Shown here piece by piece: positions 48,766 to 60,815 of a DNA stretch of 64,000 nt. Below the pieces are notes generated by a model, which worked only from the letters and a program-made list of their open reading frames with translations, did not search any database and was not told the origin of the DNA. A program made the translations under genes and the position numbers. Location: the NCBI GenBank assembly GCA_012295275.1, contig CM022667.1, positions 10,835,038-10,899,037 of the forward strand, given 5' to 3'. How positions within the stretch are numbered: position 1 is the stretch's first letter; each line of letters opens with the position of its first letter. The stretch comes from Chrysomallon squamiferum (lineage: Eukaryota; Mollusca; Gastropoda; Neomphalida; Peltospiridae).

Positions 48766-50310
48766 ACACACAAAACAAAACAAAAGATGACTGCCTGCCT
48801 GCTGTTACAAATCTCCCATTTCTCTTAATTTTGTTCTGTTTTTGTTTTGTCTAATGTCGATGCGATTAGAAATAATATTTGGCTTGAAATGGGATGATAC
48901 TCGATTCAAAACGAGTAAATGTTTTTGGTTGAAATTTGCGATGAGTTATCGAATTTAAAGAATAAACAGTGCAGTTGGAATGGTGGTGGGGTTAGCAACA
49001 GTGAAAAAATATGTCTTCAAGAAGATTTGGGTTCCATGATCAGTTCCAACCACCCCCATCCCTGTCTAATTGGCATACTGAGATATTTCTAGTTCCAACC
49101 TGGGCTCCATTAGTGATGATTTAAGATTTTAGTTGAAATTAATCTTATATATACATATAAAAAAAATAATAATTAAATTGCAAATTTTGTTTGAAAGTAA
49201 TATGGATCTTTTCCTATGAGTATTTCTGTCTTTTTCTCTCTCTCTCATTTTTATCTGTCTCTCAGTCTGTCTTTTTTTCTCTCCATCTTTCACTTGCTCT
49301 CTCTATCTTTAAATATTTGCATCTCTGCTTACACACACATCTTTAACATCATGTATTATTTTTATAACGAGTTCTAAAAAGTAAATGTCACTAAATTTAT
49401 AAAAGATTTAATAAAAAAAAAGAAACTGCTCAGATTTTTAGCTGAAATGTACACCAAGAAATTAACTCAAATAAAAATGACATTTGTTGTGCCTGGAATC
49501 ACATTCTCGACTGTTATTTTTTTTTTCTTCATTCTAAAACAACTGATAGTTTGAAATTGATGCTCAGAGGCAGAAGAAATCTAAACATGTGTTGGGAAAG
49601 CAGTTTTTTGTGCAGGTGTGCTTATAAAATAAACCCTCTGACCACCCAGAAATGGCTGCACAGGTGTGAAATGTACGCACATTCATGTCATGTCGTTTGC
49701 ACGTACACACACATAACTATGAAATGTGCGAGAAATTAAGAGGCAGGAAATTGTACATTTCCCCTGGCAGTTTTATTAAAAGTAATTTTTATTATTCTTT
49801 TTATTATTATTAATTTTCCTGTATATAAATACATTTAAAAAAAAAAAAATTCAGGGAGGAGAGAGGTTGGGGTGGGGATTTAAAATAATTCTTTCTTAGA
49901 GTGTTTTTTCATTATTATTATTTTTGTTTTTGATTATTGAAAAAGATTTAGGTATGTAATTTCAAAGATTTATATACATATTTATATGAGAGAAAGACAG
50001 AATTGAGAGAGAGAGAGAGAGAAATGGATGAGTGATACAGATGAGACAGAGAGACTAAAAAAAGGAGAAAAATGATGATGATGATGATGATGATGTTACA
50101 TCCATTCAAATATCGAAAGCAGCTGTCAAACACATTCAACTGAAATCATTCTGACTATCAAATTTACTTTTCAAACTTTATTACACCACATTAAAATTCC
50201 AAATCACTCAGATGTTGCATCTCTACCCCCCCTCGTAAAAGACATCTGTCCAAACATCACCCCCCACCATCTGCCCCCCCCCTCATTCCTGACACCCAAA
50301 ATGGGCAGCT
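48723..50310. other. intron
   Basis: (CA)n at 48723-48761, mixed AT-rich sequence, poly-A at 49839-49851, (GA)n at 50004-50022, (ATG)n at 50072-50095, and C-rich pyrimidine patches near 50226-50285. No gene. Confidence 0.5.
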
Positions 50311-50323
50311 GGAAGCTCTTTCC

Positions 50324-50417
50324 CTATGTTATCAGTTGGAGTAATGATGATGATATAACACGATGAAGATTTTGATTCTTTGGGAAATAAAAGGATGACA
50401 TGAAGCAATTAAAAAGA

Positions 50418-50448
<31 letters not shown>

Positions 50449-50627
50449 GAATTAAGTAAGAGGATCCATGCAGGGTATGTTTACTTTTTACTTGAACACT
50501 GGGTATGAAATTAAAAGCACACACACACACAGAAGGTGATGTCATTTGAACTGAAATTTGTAGCAGACTGGTTTTTGTGTTAAGTGAAGTAATTATAGCC
50601 TTTGTGTGGTCATGAAGATCTAATTTC

Positions 50628-50630
<3 letters not shown>
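50324..50630. other. intron with poly-A
   Basis: Poly-A at 50418-50442. Otherwise unremarkable. Confidence 0.5.

Positions 50631-50702
<72 letters not shown>
50631..50702. repeat. (CT)n microsatellite
   Basis: About 36 uninterrupted CT units followed by CCTTCCTT. Confidence 0.97.
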
Positions 50703-50704
<2 letters not shown>

Positions 50705-51059
50705 TCCTTCTATTTCCTTCCATCAGCTTTTGTGAACTTTTATTTTATTGCACACAGCTAAATTTTGTAAATTCTTGATATTAGTATTATCTTTTAATAA
50801 AATTGCCATAACAAGTTTGACAAAAACACACAGATGGTACTTTTAATAAGAAACAATTCTTTTGATATCTGTAATAGCACATAAGTTACAATTTCAGGCA
50901 TGTTGTCTTTAATAATTTGACACTTTAGGTCATAATGAAGCCCTTTGCTTTGGTGGTTTTTGAAATGCCTTTATAATTCAGTGAAAATTTTGAAAATCTT
51001 TTTCTTTAAAATGTTGGTGCCTTAAATTTCTGAAATTCATCAATCTTTATGAAATTGAG

Positions 51060-51480
51060 ATTCAGTACTGAAATTCAACATGATGCCTTTCATACAATGT
51101 GTCTACAAACACATTGTCTGCAGAATTAACTGAGGTACCTGCAACTGTCAGAATTTATCTGTTTTTCCATCCCTCCCATTCCCCCCATTCACACTATAAT
51201 AGCACCTCCCCACAGAGTGGTAAATCTGAAAAACCTGTCAACATAAAGTCTGCACCTGACTGTTAATTGCTAAAAACACTGACACCGATGATGCAAAAGA
51301 TGGTCAGCCAATCAGCTCCCCCAGGCCCCCCCAAACAACCCCCCCACGGTGGGAGATAGATCTGTTTTCATTTCTCAGCTGAAGTTATCAAAGAGTGACC
51401 ATGTGTTTGTTTACAGACCACAGCACTTCCTCACACCCGTCACGTGAAATTAAATACTGAAGAGATTTTCTCAAGTCATT
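51060..51480. promoter_or_regulatory. candidate regulatory island (SOX, TCF, FOX, E-box, CCAAT)
   Basis: This unique sequence holds inverted SOX-type sites ACAATGTG (51094-51101) and CACATTGT (51110-51117). It also has CCAAT at 51308-51312, a TCF/LEF word ATCAAAG at 51387-51393, a FOX site TGTTTACA at 51408-51415 and an E-box CACGTG at 51441-51446. Each motif is short, and the clustering in a non-repetitive island is the argument. Confidence 0.4.
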
Positions 51481-51484
51481 GTTC

Positions 51485-52084
51485 GTTAGATTAGGATTTT
51501 ATAATTTTAGTGGTCATTGAATACTTTCACAGAATTTCTGAGATCTGGAGAAACTCTGTGAATTTATAAAGTTTAAAAAAAAAAAAAAAAAAAAAAAAGC
51601 ATATTGAAATATAATAATAATAATAAATTTTAGTATGAGTTAATGAACTGAGTAACTCGAGATCTGTTTAAATTTTAGAAAATTGTATTCAGTAAATTTC
51701 ATTTGGATTTATAAATTTAGTACTGAAAAATAAATTTGGTTTATATGAGTTTAATACATTTTTATGGGTTAATTTAATATAATGAAAAAAAAAAAATAAT
51801 AACACAACCCAGAAAATGAAATGAAGAAAAGATTACTGTTGTATTTTAATATATATGCATATATATTTAAAGAAATAAAATTTGGTGCTTACTTTTATAA
51901 CAGAAAAAAAAAAAAAAAAAAAAAATTTCATCAAAATAACAGTAATAATAATAATAATAATAATAATAATATTCTGTTTCTTCCACAAACACCCCCCACC
52001 ATAATTCAAGCAAAATCCACAAAATCCAAAAAATCCACCTTGTCTAAATATATTTCTAAATTTTTTTTTTATCTTTTAAAATTG

Positions 52085-52140
<56 letters not shown>

Positions 52141-52454
52141 ATTTTATAGAAACACAGATACTGAAAAAAACACCAAATATATGTATATATGTTATTATTT
52201 ATTTTGTAAACATTGCCTTACAAATAAAACCATAAAACAGCATTTATTATAAACACTAAACTGAAACCTGATGTTCTGACAGCTGAAGTTGGTTAAAAAA
52301 AGGATCTAGCACACATTTCAGAATTTGATTTAAATGCAATAAAAATGAACGAGGGAATTTAAGAGTAGATTTGGGGGGGGGTGAAAAACTCACCTCCTTT
52401 TTATCTTTTTTAATCTAAATTACTTTATTTTTGTTTGTTTGTTTGTTTATTTGC

Positions 52455-52494
<40 letters not shown>

Positions 52495-53160
52495 TATTAT
52501 TATTATTTATTTGGTAGTTATTCATTTATGTTTATTTATTTATTTATTCCAAAAGTAATAACTTTAAAATGAGCGAGTGCTTGAACATTCATTAGAATAT
52601 AAATATTTTATGGTGAAAGATTAAATATCACACATAAATATAAAAATATATATATATTTCTTTTCTACGTGAAAACAAATTGCTGCCAAGAATTTTTTTT
52701 TTATATATATTTTTAATATGAAATAAAATCAATTTACTCTGTACATTTAGAAAAGTAGTTCAGCTTGTATCTATATCAATAAAATAATAACTAAATAAAA
52801 AGATATTTGTCCAGGGTATTAAAAAAAAAAACAGGTAGGGAACAAGGGAGGGGAGGGAAATACAAGTTGAAGACTGAGATGGTTAGTTTTGGAAATGCTT
52901 CTTTGCAGTTATCAAACAATTTTGTTTATTTATTTATTATTATTATTTAATCTTCATGTTTACATAATTATTCCTACATTTGTCTGTTCATTCATTCATT
53001 CATTCATTCATTCATTCTTTGGCTCATTCATTGCTATCCTTTCTCCATCACAACATTCAAATTTGTCTAATACAGTTTCACCTTTGACACTGCAAGCACC
53101 AACTTTCCATCACATCTGCCTTGTATCCCCACCTTATCACTCCCATTCATCTGCTCTGGC
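51485..53160. other. low-complexity intron
   Basis: Poly-A at 51575-51598 and 51902-51924, (AAT)n at 51944-51971, (TA)n at 52089-52137 and 52461-52486, and (ATTC)n at 52988-53017. No gene. Confidence 0.6.
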
Positions 53161-53770
53161 ATGCAAAGGGTTAACACGAACTACCTGTTTTCTCCCCTGA
53201 ATTTAGCATCCTCAAAGAGACTCTTTATCTATTCTTTTTTTCCCCCCTTGCCCTTCATCTCTGACCCACAAAGGGTTAACTAGTGCTACCCTCTCTGAAA
53301 CTGCATCATTATTAATTCATAAAAAAAAAAAAATTACGTGACTACCTCATCAGTGAAGTTTTATTATCAGTTTTGACTCTGACCCATAAAGGGTTAAGAA
53401 GTGTTATTCTCTTTTATCTTTTCAACATTTTTTTTTTTCCTTTTTTTATTTTTTATTTATTTTTTTTTTTGAAGCCATTTTTTTTTTTTTTTTTTTTTTT
53501 ATTTCATAAGACATAACAACCTCATCAGGGAGTCATAACTGCACGTTAAAAATTTCGTCGTTGACTTACAAAGGGTTAACAGGTTCTCTAACCTCTCAAA
53601 AACTACCTCATATTTTTAATTTTTGTAACAAGACAACAACACAACCTCATCACCGACAACCAACACAAAAAAAAACCATCAACGATGTTGTTTAACCCAC
53701 CCACAACAACCCTCCGTGGTTTTTTTTTTTTTTTTACCTTATCTCTCATCATGTAGAGGGTTTAACAAGT
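53160..53770. repeat. degenerate array with CTGACCCACAAAGGGTTAAC motif
   Basis: AAAGGGTTAA occurs at 53165-53174, 53270-53279, 53388-53397 and 53570-53579, with a variant GAGGGTTTAA at about 53757-53766. Copies are usually preceded by TCTGACCCA and followed by AAGTGCTACC-like words and ACTACCTCATCA. Spacing is 105, 118, 182 and about 186 bp, with poly-T insertions accounting for some extra length. Confidence 0.65.
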
Positions 53771-53884
53771 ACTACCCCCTTCCCTCCCCCTTCTCCTCCC
53801 CAAAACATCATGCCTCATTTCTTCTCACTTATATATATATATATATATATAAAAAAAGAAAAAAAACAGAAAAGAAAGAAGAAC

Positions 53885-54065
53885 AAAATTTCAACTCTCC
53901 CTGGGTCATTCCTTTAGGTCCACACACACTCTTTAAATTGTTCACAGATGTGCAAAATATGATTGTGGAAGATGGCAAGAATCTTTTGAAGTTATCATCG
54001 AAACTTAGTCAAAATGTCAGCTGGGGAGATAGTGCGAGCTTGGCATCAATTTGCCAGTGATTTAT
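53885..54065. other. balanced stretch, possible cryptic exon
   Basis: After an acceptor-like TTGTTCACAG (ending 53946) a frame compatible with phase-1 entry stays open to TGA at 54058-54060 (VQNMIVEDGKNLLKLSSKLS and on). There is no donor in phase 1. It is listed as a stretch of unique sequence; coding is unproven. Confidence 0.2.
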
Positions 54066-54069
54066 GTCG

Positions 54070-54252
54070 TTTCACTATGTTAGTAATTGTCAGCGAAGTA
54101 TTTCTTATTTTCCCCGTTTGGAAACATATTTCTGAACCTTTTTTTTTTTTTTTTAATTTATCTCTTTAACCCTTTTCAGCTTGCATAGCATTTTTTTGAG
54201 TAAATCTTAACAAATTATGTCAGTTGAAATTTTGTGTAAATTAAAAAGATGT

Positions 54253-54283
<31 letters not shown>

Positions 54284-54870
54284 GTTGTAATGTGTTTAGA
54301 TCATTGTGGTTTTTTTTTTTTTCTTTCTTTCTGGTTCATTATTGTTCTTTTTTTTTTTTTTTTTATTTATTTATTTATTTATTTTTTAAATGGGGGTATA
54401 AATTTAAAAGTTAGGCTTTTTGATAAATTGAAAACTCATGTTTTAATTGGTTTCAGTTAAAGTTATAAGTTAGGCTGGATGTTTTTATTTGTTTGGGGTT
54501 TTTATGTAAACAAACAAAATCTACTGAAACGGTATTTAAAATTGTATTTAACTGCTGTGTTGAATAAATATTTTATTTTATTTTTATTTATTTACATTTT
54601 TTTATTATTTCTTTTCTTTCTTTCTCTCTTACAGCTATTTCTGTTTTTGGTTAATTAAACACTTATGCAGATTTTTGGTCAGATGATTTCCAATTTTACA
54701 ATTTAGTGCCTAGTGGTCAGAAAGTGGGAAGAATGGATGGAGCTGAAATTAATTAGTTTGATTAACAAATACAGAAAATCACAAATTTGTCAATTTCCAA
54801 TCACAATTGCCATTTTCTTCCACTGTAATTATAACATATTTTACCATTAGTGTTTTTAAGGTGTTAATTT
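54070..54870. other. T-rich intron
   Basis: It contains poly-T tracts at 54138-54154, 54257-54280 and 54347-54364. One TTAACCCTTTT word lies at about 54167, the inverse of the motif at 53165-53766. No gene. Confidence 0.6.
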
Positions 54871-54878
54871 CACACAAT

Positions 54879-55300
54879 AATGTCAATTTCATTTCATTCT
54901 TAGACTTGATAATGTCAGTTTCATTTCATTCTTAGACTTGGTAATATCAATTTCATTTCAATCTTATACGTGGTAATGTCAATTTCATTTCAGACTTAGA
55001 CTTGATGTTATTGTCAGTTTTCACAAACAGGGCAAATGTTAATTTCTCTTCATGATCTTTGGACTTGTTGATGTCAATATCACCTAACAGTGCTAGACTT
55101 AATGTTGTCAATTTCATGTTAATGATAGTTTTGATAATGTCATTTTCACTTTATTGCAATAGATTTCTCCTTTTTTTTTTTTTTTTTATTTCATTTTCAC
55201 CATAATACTAGTCTTGGTATTGTCAATTTTGGCTTAATCACTGAATCAGAAGTGTCAATTTCACTTTATGGTCATAGATTTTTAGCAATGTCAATTTCAT
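54879..55300. repeat. 32-bp minisatellite, degenerating rightward
   Basis: Copies with AATGTCAATTTCATTTCATT then CTTAGACTTGGT start at 54879, 54911, 54943 and 54975, exactly 32 bp apart. Diverged units (TGTCAATTTCA plus a TAGACTTG-like word) continue to about 55300. Confidence 0.85.
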
Positions 55301-55309
55301 GTGACATTT

Positions 55310-55600
55310 TAACGTATCATTTTGGCCGTCATTTGTTTTCCTCGTTCATTTCATGCAGTATATGACATGATGAATTTCGCCAAATCGGGACATTGGAATT
55401 CTTCATTTCGCTGAGCATGATGGGAAGGGAGGGAAGAAGATTAGGCAATTGACATCAGGATTTTGCTCGCAAATACTTGTCGATGTGCGGCTAATATTTT
55501 ATTTTGAAATTAACGTCGAAACAATGCGATGCTGGGGAAGAAAACGACATTTTTAACTCATATGGTCTTGTCCGTTTATCGCGGCTTGGAAAATAATTAA
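55310..55600. promoter_or_regulatory. balanced unique island
   Basis: About 290 bp of non-repetitive sequence directly after the 32-bp array, without simple repeats. Candidate conserved element by composition only. Confidence 0.3.
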
Positions 55601-55609
55601 TTACTATTG

Positions 55610-56724
55610 ATCAGTTAAGAAGTTAAGATTTAATTTTGTTTATTATTATTAATTTCTTTTCTTTAAAAAGAACAGTAATAAAAGAAAGGGTAATGATTGG
55701 ATTTCATTCCGAAGTTTTAAGTAGTAAATCAAAAATTCATGGCCATATTTGAGAGGGCATTTGATTCAGGAAGTCTTGAAATCTATTTCTATTTTTGTGA
55801 TTTAATTTCTAATGAAACAAACAAGATTAATTATTATTATTATTATTATTATTATCATTTATTTATTTATTTTCCTTATAATATATTACAGTTTAGTTTG
55901 TACATAAAAAGGAAAAAAAAAATTCTTATATAAAATGATAACTAAGGCATATTAAGAAATTATTCTTCAATTTAATTTTTTTATTGTTTTTCACTTTATT
56001 CTTTAAATAATAAATAAATAAATAAATAAATAAATAAATAGAATAATAATAGCAAAACAACAACAACATTTACCAAATAGCAAACCCTGATAACTAAAAC
56101 AATTTATTTCCACTTTTATTTATAATTAAAATGTTATGGATTCTAAAAATGCATCATACCTTAAATAATATTAGATTTAATGAAAAAAAAAAATATATAT
56201 ATATATTATTCTTTTTAACTGAAAAAATAATTAATGTTGCATACTAAACTATTGTAAATATTACACAGTATTTTTTAAAATTTTATTTAAATATTGTTTC
56301 TATTAATTGAAGAATTTAATTATATTTTTTACAATTTAATTATTAAATGAAATCATTTTGCCATTCACATTATGTTAACGAATACATATTAATTAAACAA
56401 ACCCATCTACATTTCATAACTATCACATTAAATTAATACAGAACTGGATATCATTTTAATTAATTCTAATTTTCAAGTAGTTAGCTGTGCTGTAATTCTG
56501 CAAAACATTTTTGTATTAAAATATAATTCTGAAATGTTTATTTTAGTTAATAATTATAATTATGTACATTTGTTGTTTTTATTTCTGCTTATTAATATTA
56601 TAGAAATGTTTTAAATGAAAATGATCATATTATCTTATTTTTATCATTATCATCATTTAATGATAATCATTCATGTCAGCGTTTTTATTTCTTACGATGC
56701 TACAACAAAACAACAACTGCACTG

Positions 56725-56758
<34 letters not shown>

Positions 56759-56834
56759 AATTACAGCTACCCCAATTATTCAACAGTGATGAAAATGATA
56801 AAAAAATATTACATCTATTCCAACAATTACCCTG

Positions 56835-56835
<1 letters not shown>
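55610..56835. other. AT-rich intron
   Basis: (ATT)n at 55831-55854, (AAAT)n at 56006-56040, poly-A at 56725-56757. Nothing gene-like. Confidence 0.6.
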
Positions 56836-56836
<1 letters not shown>

Positions 56837-56869
<33 letters not shown>

Positions 56870-56870
56870 C
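56837..56870. repeat. (CAA)n microsatellite
   Basis: About 11 CAA/AAC units. Confidence 0.95.
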
Positions 56871-57480
56871 GGAAAGTTTAAATGTAAAATGTTCGACTCG
56901 GCCAGCCTGGAATTAATTGCGATGAAGTACAGAAATAATCTTGAGATTTCTTATTTCAGATGGTCGTGCGGCCATCGTTAGAATGTAATGTAGCTGTCTC
57001 TTACAATCAAAATAATAAACACTCAGACCTCATATCCCCTGCCAGCAAGCCCAATCTCTTTAAATATTGCAAATAAAGCTGAGTAAATTGTTTCAGGACA
57101 TCGTAAATCGGCCCAATTTACAGACCGAAGCACCTGCCAAAGTCGTACACACTTTATTTATAGTTCATCCCCTGTCTAAAATTAAATACTTTTGATAACC
57201 GAAGATTTCTCCATAGGGGAGATAAGTCTTATCTATTCTGCAGGCTTAAGACAATTGCAGGAACCATGCTGCCAGCAATTAGGAGGGAGCCGATTTCACA
57301 AATTTAATCAGGGAAAAATATACGGTGTGGGGTTTCTCATGTGGTTCCGCGCGCGGGAAAGAAAAAAATATGGCCATTTTTTTTTTTTTTTTTAAATTGA
57401 CAGCCCACCCACACACTGCGAGGTTAAATGGCGCCCTCCCCGAGCAACACTTAGAAGCGTGATTAAGTGACATTTTTATC
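56871..57480. promoter_or_regulatory. largest candidate regulatory island (about 600 bp)
   Basis: This is the longest stretch of unique, balanced sequence outside the exons, interrupted only by poly-T at 57377-57393. It includes an inverted GATA pair AGATAA-GTC-TTATCT at 57220-57234, TTGCAAAT near 57066 (octamer-like), GGAATTAATTGCG (homeodomain-type) near 56910, and a CpG-rich CCGCGCGCGGG at 57345-57356. It lies about 3.4-3.9 kb upstream of exon 3. Function is inferred. Confidence 0.45.
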
Positions 57481-57499
57481 AAAAAATATACGAAATGGT

Positions 57500-58150
57500 T
57501 ATACTTGTTGTTAGAGGGGTTTTTATTATTATTATTATTATTTATTTATGTATTTATTTATTTATTTTCAGTTTTAAAGAGGAATTATTTACACTCCTCC
57601 CCCCATTAGCCCCCCGCACACACACACCCACCCCGCTTCCCGACTGCTGTCATGGCTGTTAATGTTACAGTTGGGTATCGTGTTAAAGGAACAGTTAAAA
57701 AAAAAAAAAAAAAAAAAAAAGACAGTTAAACGAATGCGACATTTTAAGAACTTTTTCCACTTTCCTTCGGCAGTTTACAGTTTGTATATCTGCAATTTGT
57801 CAAGCCAGAAACATGAAGTAATGGGCTTTCACCGATTTTCTTTTTAGTTATTTTTGACAAGTGATCTACCTCCCTGCCATGCATCCTATTTCTGTTTCTT
57901 TTTCTTTTCTTTTTTTAAAAAATATTTTCTCTCCCCCCCCGCCTTCAGTGCTTAATGGAACTAATAATATTATGATGGTGTATTTTTCAACTCTGCAGAC
58001 GTTTAAAGAAATAATTAATAGGGTTTGATTTCATTTTTCAAGTTTTTGTTTGTGAATTAGGCTTTTACATAAATGTGAATAGACATAACGTAGATATTAA
58101 TGTACAAGGATATTTATACACACAGTTAATTGCATCATTAGATAAATGCT
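57500..58150. other. intron
   Basis: (ATT)n/(TTTA)n at 57525-57567, a C-rich patch at 57597-57640, and poly-A at 57696-57719. No gene. Confidence 0.55.
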
Positions 58151-58156
58151 AATAAC

Positions 58157-58158
<2 letters not shown>

Positions 58159-58211
<53 letters not shown>

Positions 58212-58276
58212 GATGCTATTTCTTTATAAACACACACACATAAACTGTTACATTCCTTCATGAAAATAAACTTATG

Positions 58277-58310
<34 letters not shown>
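58159..58310. repeat. (GT)n and (CA)n in inverted arrangement
   Basis: (GT)n at 58159-58208 and (CA)n at 58279-58310 are complementary and flank a 70-bp spacer containing a further short CA run. Confidence 0.92.
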
Positions 58311-58315
<5 letters not shown>

Positions 58316-58539
58316 AAAAACGCAGAAAAATGTTTTTATGTTTACGACGTAAATATGAAAATGCATATACAAGTGCAGACAAACATAATCAGACAGACAG
58401 ACGGACAGACAGACAGGAACAGACAGGCAGACACAGAATTGTATTACTTACATGTTTATGACATTTGATGTTAATGACCCAGCCTATCTGATGAAGTGGA
58501 AAGAAAGACAAGTTTTAAAGAAGGAAAGTAACTTTCATC

Positions 58540-58775
58540 AAATTACTGAAATAATTTAATCATTTGTCGAACGTTGCAGCTGCTGCTGCTTGTCAGGAAA
58601 ACAACGTAGGGGGTACGGCAACCGCCGATGTTGATGACTGCGCAAATATCCATCGAATCATATAAAGTTTCCATCTCACGATGAAGACGAACCGCGTTTT
58701 TATCTTCCGTTGAAAATCTGTTTTGTGTATTTTCCTCCATAATTGAAAGAGGCACTGGCTAATTGGACCTTTTAT
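58540..58775. promoter_or_regulatory. balanced unique island
   Basis: About 230 bp of unique sequence. A 70-codon minus-strand frame (58755 to 58543, starts MPLSIMEENTQ) is not repeat-derived but has no recognised domain. Regulatory element or chance frame. Confidence 0.25.
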
Positions 58776-58779
58776 TTTT

Positions 58780-59589
58780 ACATTTATGTTATATTTTGGT
58801 AGTTTTATTTTAGTACAGACATTACTAAAGTTTTTGTGGTTTTTTTGTTGTTGTTTTTTTGTTTTGTTTTTTAAGTTTATTTGTTGGGACAGTAAAGAAA
58901 ATTTTATGATGAAAATTGCTGGTTTTGTTCAGTTAATTCTATTTGTTTAATTTAAAGGATGCAAATATATATATATATATATATTTTTTTTAATATATAT
59001 TTAATGTTTATTATAGGTATTTAGATTTTATTTTGGTTAGTTGTATATGTTATTTTATAGTTATTTATCACTTTATTTTATTTAAATTGATTTCTGGCTT
59101 TTATTTCTTTCTTTGTTACTCCTTAACTTCTCTTTATTTTTGTATTTTTGTTACTTTAATATCTTATTCAGCTTTCTTCATTTGATTTATACTCATGTTT
59201 ATTTTAAGATTAACTTTCTTAGTTTTTAATCATTTTTTGTGTTTCATTTTAGAATCTAATTTTAAAGTGATAAATAATTAAAAGGGATTTTTTTTTTTTT
59301 TTTTTTTTAATTTAAAAGCCAATTTTTCATCTATCTGCCCATCTCTCTCTCTCTCTGTTTTTTTTCTTAAAACTTGTCTTAAGTGTTTAATACATATTCA
59401 TTTTTAGCCCACCAAGAAAGATTCTTTTTGTTTTTATTTTTTTTATTTTTCTTCTTTCTTCAAACTTCATGATTGTTATTTGGAAAAGGTTATGCAAAAG
59501 TGTTAAATGGTTTTCATTTTATATTACCTTTGAATAATAGATCATGATTTGAAAAATGGGGTTGATAAAGTTGTGAACAGAGGATAGAA

Positions 59590-59590
<1 letters not shown>
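58780..59590. other. T-rich intron
   Basis: (TA)n near 58968-58983 and poly-T near 59288-59309. No gene. Confidence 0.6.

Positions 59591-59592
<2 letters not shown>

Positions 59593-59676
<84 letters not shown>
59593..59676. repeat. (TC)n microsatellite
   Basis: 84 bp of uninterrupted TC. Confidence 0.97.
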
Positions 59677-59678
<2 letters not shown>

Positions 59679-59679
59679 A

Positions 59680-60715
59680 TATATGTTTATGAAATTAATT
59701 TTATATATTTGTTTAACGTTTTTTTCTCTTTATTTTAATACCTCTCATATAATACCATTAATTTTTTTTTTAGGACAAAATAAATTTTTATGATTTGTAT
59801 AATCTCCATAAACAATAAATAGTTGTAAAATAAAATAGGATCATCAAATTACTTTAATATTAACAAATGTAAAGAATAGCAATTTAAAAAAAATTAAAAT
59901 AATAGTACTAATTAAGTCACTGAACAGAATTTGATTTTTTCTTTGAAGGGTCATTTTTTGGTCATTTTGGTCACTGTGAACCATATCATTAAAACACAGT
60001 CACATCATAAAGTACAAATAATCATTCATCAAAACTAAGACCAAACTGGGTATCTGTGCATAATCATCATTAAGTAACTGATGCTGAACAGTTCACTAAA
60101 ATCTCTATCAACCATTAACAGTGAACTTAGTTCAGTTGACTTTTTTTTCTACTGGTCATGTGTATGATGTGGTAATTTTTTTTTGATTGATTGTGAAGTT
60201 TTCAAAATCTGACTTAGTAGTTGGTGTTTGTTTTTGCTGTTGGATGCTGTTGTTGAAAGGTAAACTGTTAACCAAAGTAGCTAATATATGTTTATTATAG
60301 CTCATTAGTGCATCAAAAGAAACAGAAAAGCTTACGAAAATTGTTAAATGTCCCTTTAAAATTCTTCATTTCAGAGTATGTACATTTTTTTTTTTTTCAG
60401 TGTTATGTATAATATTTATTTATTTATTTTTTTTTATTTATTTATTATTTTGCCTTTTTCTTCTTTTTTTTTTTTTTTTTTTTCATTTTTATTTTTTTTT
60501 TTTTTTTCATTTTCTATTTATTTCTATTTATTTTTTTTTTTTTTTTTTTTAAGGGGAGAAAAAACAGAACCTTACATCTATTTGCAACCACCATCTTGAA
60601 ATCTTCCATCATTTATTTCCAACATTAAATTCTCCATTTCAGACTTGTTTATCTACCTACCTACCTACCTACCTACCTACCTACCAACCTACCTTTCTTA
60701 AAATAGCTATACAAT

Positions 60716-60750
<35 letters not shown>

Positions 60751-60815
60751 AAAAATAAAAAATAAAATCTTTCAAATATCTGTCTAAACTAAATTTTCTT
60801 TTTCCATCCTTTCAG
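59680..60815. other. intron up to the exon 3 acceptor
   Basis: Mixed AT-rich sequence to 60370, then T-rich with long poly-T at 60464-60483 and 60533-60550, (CTAC)n at 60654-60694, poly-T at 60719-60746 and the acceptor. Confidence 0.65.

Larger units (their letters stand above)
36366..60815 (+). other. sall: intron 2 of the spalt-like gene (about 24.5 kb)
   Basis: This intron is bounded by donor GTAAGT at 36366 and acceptor CCATCCTTTCAG ending at 60815. It is phase 1. The acceptor is preceded by a poly-T tract (about 60719-60746) and a CTAC repeat. It holds the densest set of candidate regulatory islands in the window. No other gene is supported inside it. Confidence 0.93.

Noticed and set aside
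57421-57450. Minus-strand GAGGGCGCC as a second CTCF site
   Set aside because: Only the right half of the core fits; the left half matches poorly.
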